A DNA stretch of 40,689 nt from an uncultured Oscillospiraceae bacterium (GTDB lineage: Bacteria; Bacillota; Clostridia; Oscillospirales; Ruminococcaceae). Where the stretch lies: the NCBI GenBank assembly GCA_905212515.1, contig CAJMEU010000002.1, positions 1-40,689 on the forward strand. The letters are read 5' to 3'. The translations under genes were made by a program, and so were the position numbers. Each line of letters begins with the position of its first letter. The stretch's first letter is position 1. Below are positions 1 through 8,566 of this stretch, piece by piece. The notes under the pieces were generated by a model. It was not told the origin of the DNA, searched no databases, and saw only the letters and a list, made by a program, of their open reading frames with translations.

Positions 1-1
1 G

Positions 2-958
2 CGCCGGCTGGGCATCGACCCCGACGCGCTGACCACCTGGGATCAGCTGCACGCTGTGCTGGTGAAGGTGAAGGATGCCTGCCCGGACATGGTGCCCGTG
101 GTGCCCCATTTCGGCCAGATCCAGCAAACCCTGGGCCAGGACCCGCTGGGGGACAACCTGGGGGTGCTGCTGGACAACCAAGGCACCACGGTGGAGAACC
201 TTTACGCCAGCGAACAGTACGCCGAGGTGTGCCGGCGCATGCATCAGTGGTACGAAGAGGGGCTGATCCTGAAGGACGCGTCCCTGACGGACGACGCGGC
301 GTCCCGCATGATGAAGCTGTACAACGGCTTCGGCTTTTTTCCCCGCGTCAGCGACAACAACATCGTCAGCAACACCCGCTCTTTCGGGGAGGAGCTGGTG
401 CCCTTTGTGATGAGCGCCCCCATCGCCAAGACCTCCTCGGTGAACCTGGGCTGGTGGGTGGCCGCGGGCAGCGGGCACAAACGCGAGGCCATGCGGATGA
501 TCGAGCTGCTGTATATCGACCAGGAGGCGGCCGACCTGTGCATCTACGGCCAGGAGAACGTCGATTATGTGCGGCTGGACGAAAACACGGTGACCAACAT
601 CGATACGCCCCCCGCCGACGAGTGGAGCACCATCCACTGGGGCTGGCCCAACCGCCAGGCGGCCAGCGCCTGGACGCTGCCCGGCAAAACCCTGCCCAGG
701 CTGCCGCTGAAGGGCGCGCAGCGCTCGCCCGCCATGGGCTTTGTGTTCGATTCCACACCCGTGCAGTCGGCGGTGAACCGCTGCAAAACGGTGACGGATA
801 AATACCACAACGTGCTGATGAGCGGCTATCTGGACCCGGAGGACGCGCTGCCGCGCTTCCTGGCGGAGCTGGAGGAGGCCGGCATCGACGCGGTCATTAC
901 AGAAAAGCAGGCACAGCTCGACACCTGGTTGGCGCAGCGCGCTTCGGGCGCGCCCTGA
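2..958 (+). CDS. ABC transporter extracellular solute-binding protein, DUF3502-type, 5' end missing
   Basis: This is the C-terminal part of a sugar-binding protein; the frame is open from base 2, so the start and any signal peptide lie upstream of the window. About 318 residues remain. The last 70 residues (from GFVFDSTPVQS to the end, with a DPE-x-LPRFLAELEEAGID segment and an EKQAQLDTWLA ending) match the DUF3502 domain that closes one group of family 1 solute-binding proteins in Firmicutes. Such proteins are normally lipoproteins on the outer face of the membrane that deliver oligosaccharides to a pair of permeases, which here would be encoded upstream. It is followed after 54 bases by a GH43 glycosidase, so the ligand is probably an oligosaccharide cut by that enzyme. 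The ligand itself cannot be read from the sequence. Confidence 0.85.
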   Translation, partial: RRLGIDPDALTTWDQLHAVLVKVKDACPDMVPVVPHFGQIQQTLGQDPLGDNLGVLLDNQGTTVENLYASEQYAEVCRRMHQWYEEGLILKDASLTDDAASRMMKLYNGFGFFPRVSDNNIVSNTRSFGEELVPFVMSAPIAKTSSVNLGWWVAAGSGHKREAMRMIELLYIDQEAADLCIYGQENVDYVRLDENTVTNIDTPPADEWSTIHWGWPNRQAASAWTLPGKTLPRLPLKGAQRSPAMGFVFDSTPVQSAVNRCKTVTDKYHNVLMSGYLDPEDALPRFLAELEEAGIDAVITEKQAQLDTWLAQRASGAP

Positions 959-1012
959 AGCGCCGCAAAGGGGACGGGGAAGAGGGCTTTGCTTTGGAAG
1001 GAGAAGTTGGAT

Positions 1013-2440
1013 ATGAAGCACACAGCGGTGAACCCCTATCTGCCCTTGGATGAATATGTGCCCGACGGCGAACCGCGCCTGTTTGAGGGGCGGGTATATG
1101 TGTACGGCTCCCACGATACGGCGGGGGGCGGCTTTTTCTGCCTGGAGGATTATGTGGCCTGGTCGGCGCCGGAGGACGACCTGGGCGATTGGCGTTATGA
1201 AGGGGTCATTTATCGCAAGGACCAGGACCCCTCCAACCCGGACGGCAGGCTGGAGCTCTTTGCCCCGGATGTGGTGCGGGGGCCGGACGGGCGCTATTAT
1301 CTCTATTACTGCCTGCGCATGCGGCGCGAGTTCGGGGTGGCGGTCAGCGATTCGCCCGCCGGGCCCTTTGCCTTTTACAGCCATGTTCAAAAGCCGGACG
1401 GCTCGGTGCTGGAAGACGCCATGCCCTACGACCCCTCGGTGCTGGTGGATGACGATGGGAAAATTTATCTGTATTACGGCTTTGCCAGCGAGATGCTGGG
1501 GAAAAAATATGGTTTTGTAAAAAGCCCGGGGGCCATGGTGGTGCGCCTGGACGGGGATATGCGCACGGCGGTGACCGAACCCGTGCTGTGTATTCCCGGA
1601 GAAGACGAGGCCCCGGGCACAAGTTTTGCGGGCCACGCCTATGTGGAGGCCCCCTCCGTGCGGCGCTTCGGCGACCGGTACTATTTTGTCTATTCCAGCC
1701 AGCACTGGCATGAATTGTGCTACGCCGTCAGCGACAGGCCCGACGGCGGCTTTACCTACGGCGGCGTCATCGTGGACAACGCCGATCTCGGCCTCGGCGG
1801 CCGCGCGCTGCCGGTGTGCATGCCGGGCAACAACCACGGCGGCCTCGTCCGGGTTTGCGGAACGTACTACATGTTCTACCACCGCCACACCCATTGCACC
1901 TCTTTCTCCCGCCAGGGCTGTGCCGAGCGGGTGGAGCTGCTGCCGGGCGGCCGCATCCCCCAGGTGGAGGTCACCTCCTGCGGGCTGAACGGCGGCCCTC
2001 TGCCCGCCGAAGGGGCCTGGCCCGCGGCCATTGCCTGCCAGTTGTACGGCGCCGATCAGGCGGCCATGCTGGATTTCCGCAACGTGGCGCGGGACACGGT
2101 GCCCTTTATCACCGAGACGGGCACCGGCGGCCCCTCCCCGCAGCAGTTTATCTGCAATATCCAAAACGGGACCGTGGCCGGCTACAAATATTTCAGCTTT
2201 TCCGCCGGGGCGCCGGCCGCCGTCACCCTGTGGCTGCGGGGCACGATGGCGGGTGCGCTCAGCCTCTGCCTGGACGCGCCGGAAGCCGCCCCCGCGGCAA
2301 AGGCGCAGGTGCAGCTGGCGGCCGCGGACTGGCAGCCCGTGACGCTGCCGCTGCCGGAAGCCGCCGCGGGCGTGCATGGCCTTTATTTCCGCTTTGAAGG
2401 CGCGGGCAAATGCGATTTCCTGCGCTTTGCCTTCCGCTGA
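1013..2440 (+). CDS. Glycoside hydrolase family 43 protein with C-terminal CBM6-like domain
   Basis: A 475-residue GH43-type five-bladed beta-propeller enzyme, a family of beta-xylosidases, alpha-L-arabinofuranosidases and arabinanases. The three expected acidic residues are visible: Asp18 in VPDGEPR (general base), Asp140 in YDPSVLVDDDG (pKa modulator) and Glu212 in YVEAPSVRRF (general acid). The last 110 or so residues form a beta-rich region resembling a CBM6 carbohydrate-binding domain. I chose the ATG at 1013 because AAGGAG ends about 9 bases before it; an upstream TTG at 989 lacks such a site. No signal peptide is seen, so the enzyme is predicted to be cytoplasmic and to act on imported oligosaccharides. 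It lies between the binding-protein gene and two sulfatase genes, which suggests a sulfated pentose-containing substrate. Exact specificity is unknown. Confidence 0.88.
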   Translation: MKHTAVNPYLPLDEYVPDGEPRLFEGRVYVYGSHDTAGGGFFCLEDYVAWSAPEDDLGDWRYEGVIYRKDQDPSNPDGRLELFAPDVVRGPDGRYYLYYCLRMRREFGVAVSDSPAGPFAFYSHVQKPDGSVLEDAMPYDPSVLVDDDGKIYLYYGFASEMLGKKYGFVKSPGAMVVRLDGDMRTAVTEPVLCIPGEDEAPGTSFAGHAYVEAPSVRRFGDRYYFVYSSQHWHELCYAVSDRPDGGFTYGGVIVDNADLGLGGRALPVCMPGNNHGGLVRVCGTYYMFYHRHTHCTSFSRQGCAERVELLPGGRIPQVEVTSCGLNGGPLPAEGAWPAAIACQLYGADQAAMLDFRNVARDTVPFITETGTGGPSPQQFICNIQNGTVAGYKYFSFSAGAPAAVTLWLRGTMAGALSLCLDAPEAAPAAKAQVQLAAADWQPVTLPLPEAAAGVHGLYFRFEGAGKCDFLRFAFR

Positions 2441-2478
2441 CAGCCAAGCGCCCGCTGGATCTTGAGAGGAGAATATTT

Positions 2479-3996
2479 ATGCGCATTTTGTATGTGGACA
2501 TCGACACCCTGCGCCCGGACCACCTGGGCTGCTACGGCTATCCGCGCGATACCAGCCCCAACATCGACGCCGTGGCCCGCCAGGCGGTCCGCTTTACCGA
2601 TTACTATTGTTCCGACGCGCCCTGCCTGCCCAGCCGCGCCGCCCTGATGACGGGCCGCTTCGGCATCCATACGGGCTGTGTGGGCCACGGCGGCATCAAT
2701 GCCGAGATGCGCCCCGAGGGGCGCGACCGCGGCATGGCCGATTTCAACGGCCGCTACAACCTGCCGGCGGTGCTGCGCCGGGCCGGCATGAAAACCGCCA
2801 CCATCAGCAGCTTCCCGGACAGGCACGCCGCCTGGTGGTTCAACGGCGGTTTTGACGAGTGCTACAACGTGGGCAAGCGCGGCCTGGAGCCGGCCCATGA
2901 GGTGATCCCCCTGGCGCTGGACTGGCTGGACCGCAAGCGGGAGACAAAGGACTGGTTTTTGCACCTGCACGTGTGGGACCCCCACATCCCTTACCGCACG
3001 CCGGAAAGCTATGGCAAGCCCTTTGCCGACGACCCGCTGCCCGACCCCTGGATGACCCGGGAGCTGCTGGACCATCACCGGCGCACAAAGCCCGGCGGCC
3101 ACAGCGCCTGCGAGGTGACGGGCTACGACAATGTGCCCAACCCGGCCACGCCGCGCCAGATCACCGAGATCAAGGACCTGGACGATTTCAAAGCCATGGT
3201 GGACGAGTACGACACCGGCATCTGGTACGCGGACCGGCAGTTGGGTCAAGTGTTCCAGAAGCTGAAAGAGCAGGGCATCTACGAGGACACGGCCATCATC
3301 ATCAGCTCCGACCACGGCGAGGACCTGGGCGAGCTGGGCAGCTATTGCGAGCACGGCGAGGCCGATTACAGCACCACCCACATCCCCCTCATCATCAAGT
3401 GGCCAGGCTGCGCCCAAAACGCGGCGTCCGGCGGCTTCCATTACAACGCGGACCTGCTGCCCACCCTTGTCGATCTGCTGGGCGGCGTGCCGGCCTTTAC
3501 CTGCAACCGGGTGGTGGGCAAACCGAACCCCGTCCGCTACGACGGCGAAAGCTTCGCGGACTGCGTGCGCACCGGCGGGGACGGCGGCCGCGACCATCTG
3601 GTGGTCAGCCAGTGCGCCCACGTGTGCCAGCGCGGCGTGCGCTTCGGCGATTGGATGTATATCCGCACCTATCACGACGGCTATCACCTGATCGAAGACG
3701 AAGAGCTGTTCAACGTGAAGGACGATCCCCACGAGACGAAAAACCTGGCCGAAGAGCACCCGGAAGTGTGCTGGCACGCGGCCTGGTATCTGGAGCGCTG
3801 GGTGGCCGGCAATATGCTCAGCAACATCGACCGGTCCCACGAGGACCCGCTGTGGAACGTCATCGCCGAGGGCGGCCCCTTCCACTGCCGCGGCTATCTG
3901 TACGATTACTGCCGGCGGCTGGAGCAGACCGGCCGCGCCGACTGCGCCGAAGAACTGCGCCGCCGCCATCCGCAGGAGCTGAAAGAGCGTTATTGA
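2479..3996 (+). CDS. Type I sulfatase (cytoplasmic, Cys-type) A
   Basis: A 505-residue sulfatase of the alkaline phosphatase superfamily that would hydrolyse a sulfate ester on a sugar. The start holds the metal-binding acids Asp7 and Asp9 (YVDIDTLRPDHLG), and Cys49 lies in CLPSRAALMTGR, the C-x-P-x-R motif whose Cys is converted to formylglycine. Asp278-His279 (SSDHGED) supply further metal ligands. The C-terminal part has the usual HDGYHLIEDEELFNVKDDPHE strand-turn region where the substrate-specific pocket closes. The start is the ATG at 2479, after GAGAGGAG. There is no signal peptide. The Cys form is matured by anaerobic radical SAM enzymes (anSME) in clostridia; no such gene is present here. 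It lies 38 bases behind the GH43 gene and 20 bases before the next sulfatase, clearly in one operon. Confidence 0.92.
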   Translation: MRILYVDIDTLRPDHLGCYGYPRDTSPNIDAVARQAVRFTDYYCSDAPCLPSRAALMTGRFGIHTGCVGHGGINAEMRPEGRDRGMADFNGRYNLPAVLRRAGMKTATISSFPDRHAAWWFNGGFDECYNVGKRGLEPAHEVIPLALDWLDRKRETKDWFLHLHVWDPHIPYRTPESYGKPFADDPLPDPWMTRELLDHHRRTKPGGHSACEVTGYDNVPNPATPRQITEIKDLDDFKAMVDEYDTGIWYADRQLGQVFQKLKEQGIYEDTAIIISSDHGEDLGELGSYCEHGEADYSTTHIPLIIKWPGCAQNAASGGFHYNADLLPTLVDLLGGVPAFTCNRVVGKPNPVRYDGESFADCVRTGGDGGRDHLVVSQCAHVCQRGVRFGDWMYIRTYHDGYHLIEDEELFNVKDDPHETKNLAEEHPEVCWHAAWYLERWVAGNMLSNIDRSHEDPLWNVIAEGGPFHCRGYLYDYCRRLEQTGRADCAEELRRRHPQELKERY

Positions 3997-4016
3997 GCCC
4001 GAAAGGAGCTGTTACC

Positions 4017-5633
4017 ATGGCAAAACGTCCCCACATCATCATTTTCAACCCGGACGAGATGCGTTCGTCCGCGCTGGCGCACCTGGGCAACCCGGCGGCC
4101 GTCACACCCAATCTGGATGCCTTCGCCGCCGGCGAGGCGGTGTCCTTCCGCAACGCTTACTGCCAAAACCCGGTGTGCGTGCCCAGCCGGTGCAGCTTTT
4201 TCACCGGACTGTATCCCCATGTGCACGGCCACCGCACCATGAGCCATCTGCTGCGTCCCGGCGAGACCACGCTGCTGAAAGAGCTGAAGGACGCCGGGTA
4301 TTACGTGTGGATGAACGACCGCAACGACCTCACCGCCGGCCAGATCCCCGGCTGGACCGAGAGCCACGCCAGCGAGATCTATTACGGCGGCCGGAAAAAG
4401 CAGGGCCCCGGCCCGGAAAACCCCGATCCCCGGGGCGGGCCGGGCGATAAAAATTATTACTCCCACTACGAGGGCAAATTGAAGCTGGACGGGCGGGGCG
4501 TCAACTACAACGGCGACGACGAGGTAGTGGACGCGGCCATCGGGCGCATCCGGGACCTGCCGGAAGGCAAGCCTTTGTGCATGTTTCTCGGCCTCACCTA
4601 TCCCCACACGCCTTACCGGGTGGAGGAGCCCTACTTCTCCGCCATCGACCGGGCCAAACTGCCCCCGCGCATCCGGGCGGCGGACTGCACCGGCAAGGCA
4701 AAAATTTTGTCGGAGATCCGCAAATATGCAGGGATGGACGATTACACCGACGCCGATTGGGACGAGCTGCGGGCGGTGTACCAGGGCATGTGCATGAAGA
4801 TCGACGCCCAGTTCGGCCGCCTGGTGGCGGCGCTGAAAGAGGCGGGCATCTATGACGACTGCGCCATCTTCTTCTTCAGCGACCACGGCGATTTCGCCGG
4901 GGATTACGACCTGCCGGAAAAATGCCAGAACAGCTTCGAGGACTGCCTCACCCGGGTGCCCTTCCTCGTCAAGCCGCCCAAGGGCGTGGCGGTGGACCCC
5001 GGCGTCAGCGACAGCTTGACGGAACTGGTGGATTTCTACGCCACGGCCATGGAATTTGCCGGCGTGGCGCCCGGCCACACCCATTTCGGCCGCAGCTTGC
5101 GGCCCGTTTTGGCCGACCGCGCGGCCAAGGTGCGGGACTACGCCTTCTGCGAGGGCGGCCGCCAGCCGGGCGAGACCCACTGCGACGAGTATCATCAGGA
5201 CGGCGGGGGCGTGGCGTCCGCCCTTTCGCCCTACTGGCCCAAGCAGCGCGCCCAAAGCGACGACGAAGCCCACGCCAAGGGCATCATGATGCGGGGCGAG
5301 CGCTACAAGTACGTCAGCCGCACCCTGGGCGGCGACGAGCTGTACGACCTGCGGGAAGACCCGAACGAGACCACCAACCGCATCCACGACCCGGCCCTGG
5401 CCGGCGTGGCGGCCGCCATGCGGCTGGACATGCTGAAATGGCTGCAGGCCACGGACGACGTGGTCCCCTTTGACCATGACGCGCGCTTCACCCCGGAAAT
5501 GCTGTGGGCCCGCGTGCGGGGCATGGTGCCGCCCGAAAAAGCGGGCGAGGTGCGGCAGATGATCGCCGATGGCGTCAGCTTCCCGATGCTGATGAATCAT
5601 TGCCGCGGGCTGGCCGGGCAAAAGAAGCCTTAA
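4017..5633 (+). CDS. Type I sulfatase (cytoplasmic, Cys-type) B
   Basis: A 538-residue sulfatase, distinct in sequence from its neighbour. Asp13 in FNPDEMR is the N-terminal metal ligand, Cys54 in CVPSRCSFFTGLYP is the formylglycine site, and Asp289-His290 in FFSDHGDFAGDYDL complete the metal site. The C-terminal GERYKYVSRTLGGDELYDL is the standard closing segment of the family. The ATG at 4017 is preceded by AAAGGAG at good spacing; the open frame extends far upstream only because it is a shadow of the preceding gene. There is no signal peptide, so the predicted site is the cytoplasm. It is the last gene of the first operon: a strong terminator follows 25 bases downstream. The substrate cannot be assigned, but company with GH43 and a sugar-binding protein points to a sulfated oligosaccharide. 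Confidence 0.92.
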   Translation: MAKRPHIIIFNPDEMRSSALAHLGNPAAVTPNLDAFAAGEAVSFRNAYCQNPVCVPSRCSFFTGLYPHVHGHRTMSHLLRPGETTLLKELKDAGYYVWMNDRNDLTAGQIPGWTESHASEIYYGGRKKQGPGPENPDPRGGPGDKNYYSHYEGKLKLDGRGVNYNGDDEVVDAAIGRIRDLPEGKPLCMFLGLTYPHTPYRVEEPYFSAIDRAKLPPRIRAADCTGKAKILSEIRKYAGMDDYTDADWDELRAVYQGMCMKIDAQFGRLVAALKEAGIYDDCAIFFFSDHGDFAGDYDLPEKCQNSFEDCLTRVPFLVKPPKGVAVDPGVSDSLTELVDFYATAMEFAGVAPGHTHFGRSLRPVLADRAAKVRDYAFCEGGRQPGETHCDEYHQDGGGVASALSPYWPKQRAQSDDEAHAKGIMMRGERYKYVSRTLGGDELYDLREDPNETTNRIHDPALAGVAAAMRLDMLKWLQATDDVVPFDHDARFTPEMLWARVRGMVPPEKAGEVRQMIADGVSFPMLMNHCRGLAGQKKP

Positions 5634-5658
5634 ACGGCGCCAAAAGGGAACACAGCGC

Positions 5659-5708
5659 AAAAAAGAAAGCGGAAAAGATGCCAGAAAGCGTCTTTTTCGC
5701 TTTTTTTT
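5659..5708 (+). terminator. Rho-independent terminator of the first sulfatase operon
   Basis: A long stem of about 18-20 pairs (left arm up to GATGC at 5677-5681, loop CAGAAA, right arm from GCGTC at 5688) includes a few G-T pairs and ends in eight T residues at 5701-5708. It lies directly after the sulfatase B stop and separates this operon from the ABC transporter operon. Confidence 0.85.
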
Positions 5709-5743
5709 GCGATAAAAACACCTTGTTTTACTCTGTTTTTTTA

Positions 5744-5760
5744 TTAACATTTGTTAACAA
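5744..5760. promoter_or_regulatory. Overlapping palindromes upstream of the ABC operon (possible operator)
   Basis: TTAACA-TT-TGTTAA at 5744-5757 is a 6-2-6 inverted repeat and overlaps the perfect 10-base palindrome TTGTTAACAA at 5751-5760. The site is AT-rich in otherwise GC-rich DNA and lies about 145 bases upstream of the -10 box of the ABC operon. A regulator binding site is plausible; no family can be named. Confidence 0.35.
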
Positions 5761-5781
5761 ACTGAAGGGGCCCGGCGGGAG

Positions 5782-5851
5782 AAGTCGTAAAAATCACACA
5801 AAAAATCGCTTTTTCGATAGCGGGATCAGGGGGCCAAAAATCAAGTCGTAA
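5782..5851 (+). repeat. Direct repeat pair AAGTCGTAA upstream of the ABC operon
   Basis: AAGTCGTAA occurs at 5782-5790 and again at 5843-5851, both followed by A/T-rich bases, 61 bases apart (about six helical turns). Such spaced same-direction copies can be half-sites for an AraC-type or looping regulator. This is an inference from pattern only. Confidence 0.35.
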
Positions 5852-5877
5852 TTTTGACAGCAGGCTTTCGGAAAATC

Positions 5878-5908
5878 TACAGCCCCGCGGCGCAACCCCC
5901 GTTATAAT
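5878..5908 (+). promoter_or_regulatory. Predicted sigma-A promoter of the ABC/sulfatase operon
   Basis: A perfect -10 box TATAAT stands at 5903-5908, 63 bases before the chosen start of the ATPase gene. The -35 region (CTACAG near 5878) is poor, which is typical of promoters that need an activator. A TTGACA at 5854-5859 is too far upstream (43 bases) to pair with this -10 box. Confidence 0.5.
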
Positions 5909-5971
5909 GAAAAACGGAAACAGCCCGGGGCGGGCCCGGGCGGCAAAGACGGAGAAGGAGGCATGTTCCCA

Positions 5972-7324
5972 ATGCCGGAAAAAGGAAAGGTGCTGGCCGA
6001 AGTAAAAGACCTGAGCAAAAACTTCGGCGTGACCATCGCGCTGTCCCACGTGGACTTCGCAGTGAAGACCGGCGAGATCCGCGGCTTGATCGGTGAGAAC
6101 GGCTCGGGCAAATCCACCGTTTCGTCCATCATCGCGGGCTTGCAGCCCCCCAGCAGCGGCCAGATGTTCTATAAAGGCAAGCCCTGGAGCCCCAAGGATG
6201 TGCTGGAAGCACAGGAGGCGGGCATCGGCATGATCGTCCAGGCGGCCGGCACCATCGCGGGCATCTCCGTGGCGGAAAACATCTTCCTGGGCAATTACAA
6301 GCGCTTCAAAAAGGGCCCGGCCATCGATAAGAAAGCCATGGTGGCCGAGGCGCGCAAGGCGCTGGAGAAGATCGGCGTCACGGACATCAACCCGGCGCTG
6401 CCCACCCGCATGTACGACATGCAGGAGCGCAAGCTGATCGAGATCGCCAAGTGCATGTACGGCGACCCCGAGCTGCTGATCGTGGACGAGACCACCACCG
6501 CCCTGAGCCAGAACGGCCGCGACATCATCTACCGCATCATGCATGACATGGCGGACGCGGGCAAGGCCGTGATGATCATCAGCCACGACCTGAACGAGAT
6601 GATGGAGCAGTGCGACACGCTGACCGTGCTGCGCGACGGCGTGATCATCGACAACATCGCCAAGGCGGACTTTGACCCGGACGACATCAAGCAGAAGATG
6701 GTAGGCCGCGAGATCAAGGGCCACTACTACCGCGAGGACAACGACGGCTATGAGGATGAAGTGGTGCTGAAGGCCGACTGCATCACCACCATGCACAACC
6801 TGCTGTGCTTCGATCTGGAGCTGCACCGGCAGGAGATTTTGGGCATCGGCGGTTTGTCGGACTGCGGCATGCACACCGTGGGCCGCGCCCTTTACGGGCT
6901 GGACCAGGTGGTGGACGGCCAGGTGGTGCTGACAAAGGACGGCACGGTGGTGAAAAACGCCCAGGTGGCCTTCAAAAACGGCATGGGCTACGTGTCCAAG
7001 AACCGCGACACCGAAAGCCTGGAGCTGAACGCCTCCATCTACAACAACATCGCCTCCACGGGCTACGACAAAAACAACGTGGGCCCCTTCATCAGCCCCC
7101 GCAGGGAAAAGGCCTATGTGGACAAGCAGGTCAAGGCGCTGATGATCAAGTGCCAGAACGCCTACCAGCCGGTGCGCGCGCTGTCCGGCGGCAACAAGCA
7201 GAAGGTGGTGTTCGGCAAGTGGTGCGCCGACGACGCGGACATCCTGATTCTGGACTGCCCCACCCGCGGCGTGGACATCGGCGTTAAGGCGGCCATGTAC
7301 GAGCTGATTTACGTCTTGAAATAA
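5972..7324 (+). CDS. Ribose-type sugar ABC transporter ATP-binding protein, prematurely stopped
   Basis: This encodes 450 residues of a double-ATPase subunit of the RbsA/MglA family, which powers uptake of sugars through two permeases. The first ATPase domain has Walker A GENGSGKST and Walker B LLIVDET. The second has a degenerate Walker A, signature ALSGGNKQK and Walker B ILILDCPTRGVD. Translation meets TAA at 7322-7324, just past the D-loop. The same frame then continues for 50 codons with the expected remaining sequence, so the full protein would be about 501 residues, the usual RbsA length. The lost part carries the switch (H-loop) region of domain two. I prefer the ATG at 5972 over 5963 because AAGGAGG ends at 5961, nine to ten bases from 5972 but only one from 5963. 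It is the first gene of the transporter operon. Confidence 0.88.
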   Translation: MPEKGKVLAEVKDLSKNFGVTIALSHVDFAVKTGEIRGLIGENGSGKSTVSSIIAGLQPPSSGQMFYKGKPWSPKDVLEAQEAGIGMIVQAAGTIAGISVAENIFLGNYKRFKKGPAIDKKAMVAEARKALEKIGVTDINPALPTRMYDMQERKLIEIAKCMYGDPELLIVDETTTALSQNGRDIIYRIMHDMADAGKAVMIISHDLNEMMEQCDTLTVLRDGVIIDNIAKADFDPDDIKQKMVGREIKGHYYREDNDGYEDEVVLKADCITTMHNLLCFDLELHRQEILGIGGLSDCGMHTVGRALYGLDQVVDGQVVLTKDGTVVKNAQVAFKNGMGYVSKNRDTESLELNASIYNNIASTGYDKNNVGPFISPRREKAYVDKQVKALMIKCQNAYQPVRALSGGNKQKVVFGKWCADDADILILDCPTRGVDIGVKAAMYELIYVLK

Positions 7325-7477
7325 CTGGGCAAATCCATCATCATGATCAGCGAGGAACTGCCCGAACTGATGGGCATGTGCGACCGGCTGCTGATCATGC
7401 GCGACGGGGAAGTGTCCGGCGAATTCTTCCGCAAAGATGGCTACGACGACCGTACGCTCATCGAATACATGATTTGA
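7325..7477 (+). pseudogene. Detached C-terminal remainder of the sugar ABC ATPase
   Basis: Directly after the TAA at 7322-7324, in the same frame, 50 sense codons encode LGKSIIMISEELPELMGMC followed by DRLLIMRDGEVSG and end at a natural TGA (7475-7477). This is the conserved end of RbsA-type ATPases. Homologues usually have a polar residue (Gln or Glu) where TAA occurs, so one C-to-T change of CAA would explain the stop. No independent ribosome binding site is seen. Confidence 0.8.
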
Positions 7478-7492
7478 GGAGGAGAAGAGACA

Positions 7493-8509
7493 ATGAATGC
7501 AACCGCCTCCGTAAAAACGAACGACCGGGAGCTGCACCTGAGCCTGAAAGAGCGCGTCGAGGTCATCCGCTCGAACCGCTGGTTCCTCATGGTTTTTCCC
7601 TTTGTGATGCTGGCGCTGATCATCGTCATCTTCGGCGCGGCCACCCAGGGACGCTTCTTCAAACCCAGCGTGCTCAAGGGCATCCTCAGCCAGGCCATCA
7701 TCATCGGCACCTGTGCCACCGGCGTGGCCTTCATCTACTCCAACGGCAACCTGGACATCTCCATCGGCGCGGTGCTGGGCATGGCCGCCACCTTCGGCGT
7801 GCTGACCTACAACGCCACCCATTCCGTGCCCCTGTTCGTGCTGGTGTGCGTGGGCTCGGCGCTGGCGCTGATGGCCTTCAACTGCACCATGAGCGTGGTG
7901 TGCCATATCAAGACCATCACCGTGGCCATCGTGGTCACACAAATTTACGGCGCCATCACCACGCTGCTCATCGGCGGCGCCGGCAAGATCGAGATCCCCT
8001 ACGAGACAAGCGCGGCCATGGAGGACGGGGGCTTCCGCTACATCGTCTTCTTCCTCTACTTCATCTTCTGCGTGGTGATCTATCATTACACCAAAGTGGG
8101 GCGTGAGCTGCGCTTTCTGGGCGGCAACGAGAGCTGCGCCCGGCAGACGGGCATGTCCAACAGCAAGGCCACCTACATCAGCTTTTTGATGACCGGCCTG
8201 GGCGTGGGCCTGGCGGCGGTGTTCAGCGTCATCGACGTGTCGGCCGTCAGCGTGGAGACCGGCAGCGGCCTGGGCATGGACGTGATGCTGGCCACGGTAT
8301 TGGGCGGCATGTCCATCTTCGGCGGCGCCCGCTCCAACGCTTACGCGGGCCTGCTGGGCGCCCTGACGGTGGCGGCCCTGAACAAGGGCCTGCTGATGGT
8401 GGGCGTGTCCTCGGCGCTGATCCAGGGCATCCGCGGCGTCATCTTCCTGGCGCTGGTGTACCTGAACAGCGAGCGGCAGAACCTGCTGCCCTCCCGTGTG
8501 CAATTCTAA
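7493..8509 (+). CDS. Sugar ABC transporter permease (RbsC-like), first of two
   Basis: A 338-residue inner membrane protein of the ribose/galactose permease family (BPD_transp_2). It has a polar start of about 35 residues, then some eight to ten hydrophobic helices, the first being WFLMVFPFVMLALIIVIFGA. The conserved NGNLDISIGAVLGMAA and the GGNESCARQTGMSNSKATY loop correspond to the signature loops of the family that contact the ATPase. AGGAGGAG precedes the ATG. It follows the ATPase remnant by 15 bases and precedes the binding protein. With the second permease at 9935 it probably makes a heterodimeric channel, because ribose-type systems with two dissimilar permease genes are common in clostridia. 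Confidence 0.9.
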   Translation: MNATASVKTNDRELHLSLKERVEVIRSNRWFLMVFPFVMLALIIVIFGAATQGRFFKPSVLKGILSQAIIIGTCATGVAFIYSNGNLDISIGAVLGMAATFGVLTYNATHSVPLFVLVCVGSALALMAFNCTMSVVCHIKTITVAIVVTQIYGAITTLLIGGAGKIEIPYETSAAMEDGGFRYIVFFLYFIFCVVIYHYTKVGRELRFLGGNESCARQTGMSNSKATYISFLMTGLGVGLAAVFSVIDVSAVSVETGSGLGMDVMLATVLGGMSIFGGARSNAYAGLLGALTVAALNKGLLMVGVSSALIQGIRGVIFLALVYLNSERQNLLPSRVQF

Positions 8510-8518
8510 AGGTTTGAA

Positions 8519-8532
8519 CGCACTTCGGTGCG
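8519..8532 (+). other. Small UUCG-loop hairpin before the binding-protein gene
   Basis: CGCAC-TTCG-GTGCG forms a five-pair stem with the very stable cUUCGg loop in the 57-base gap between permease and binding-protein genes. There is no T-tract, so it is not a terminator. Hairpins at this place often stabilise or separate mRNA segments so that the binding protein is made in excess; that role is inferred. Confidence 0.5.
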
Positions 8533-8566
8533 GTGAGAAACGATTGATGAAAAGGAGATTTGAAAC

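Noticed and set aside
2973..4016. A long N-terminal extension of sulfatase B
   Set aside because: The extension is in the shadow of sulfatase A; the ribosome binding site and the conserved MAKRPHIIIFNPDE start fix the start at 4017.
5854..5859. TTGACA as the -35 box of the ABC promoter
   Set aside because: It lies 43 bases from the TATAAT at 5903, too far for a sigma-A promoter, and no other -10 box is found 16-18 bases after it.
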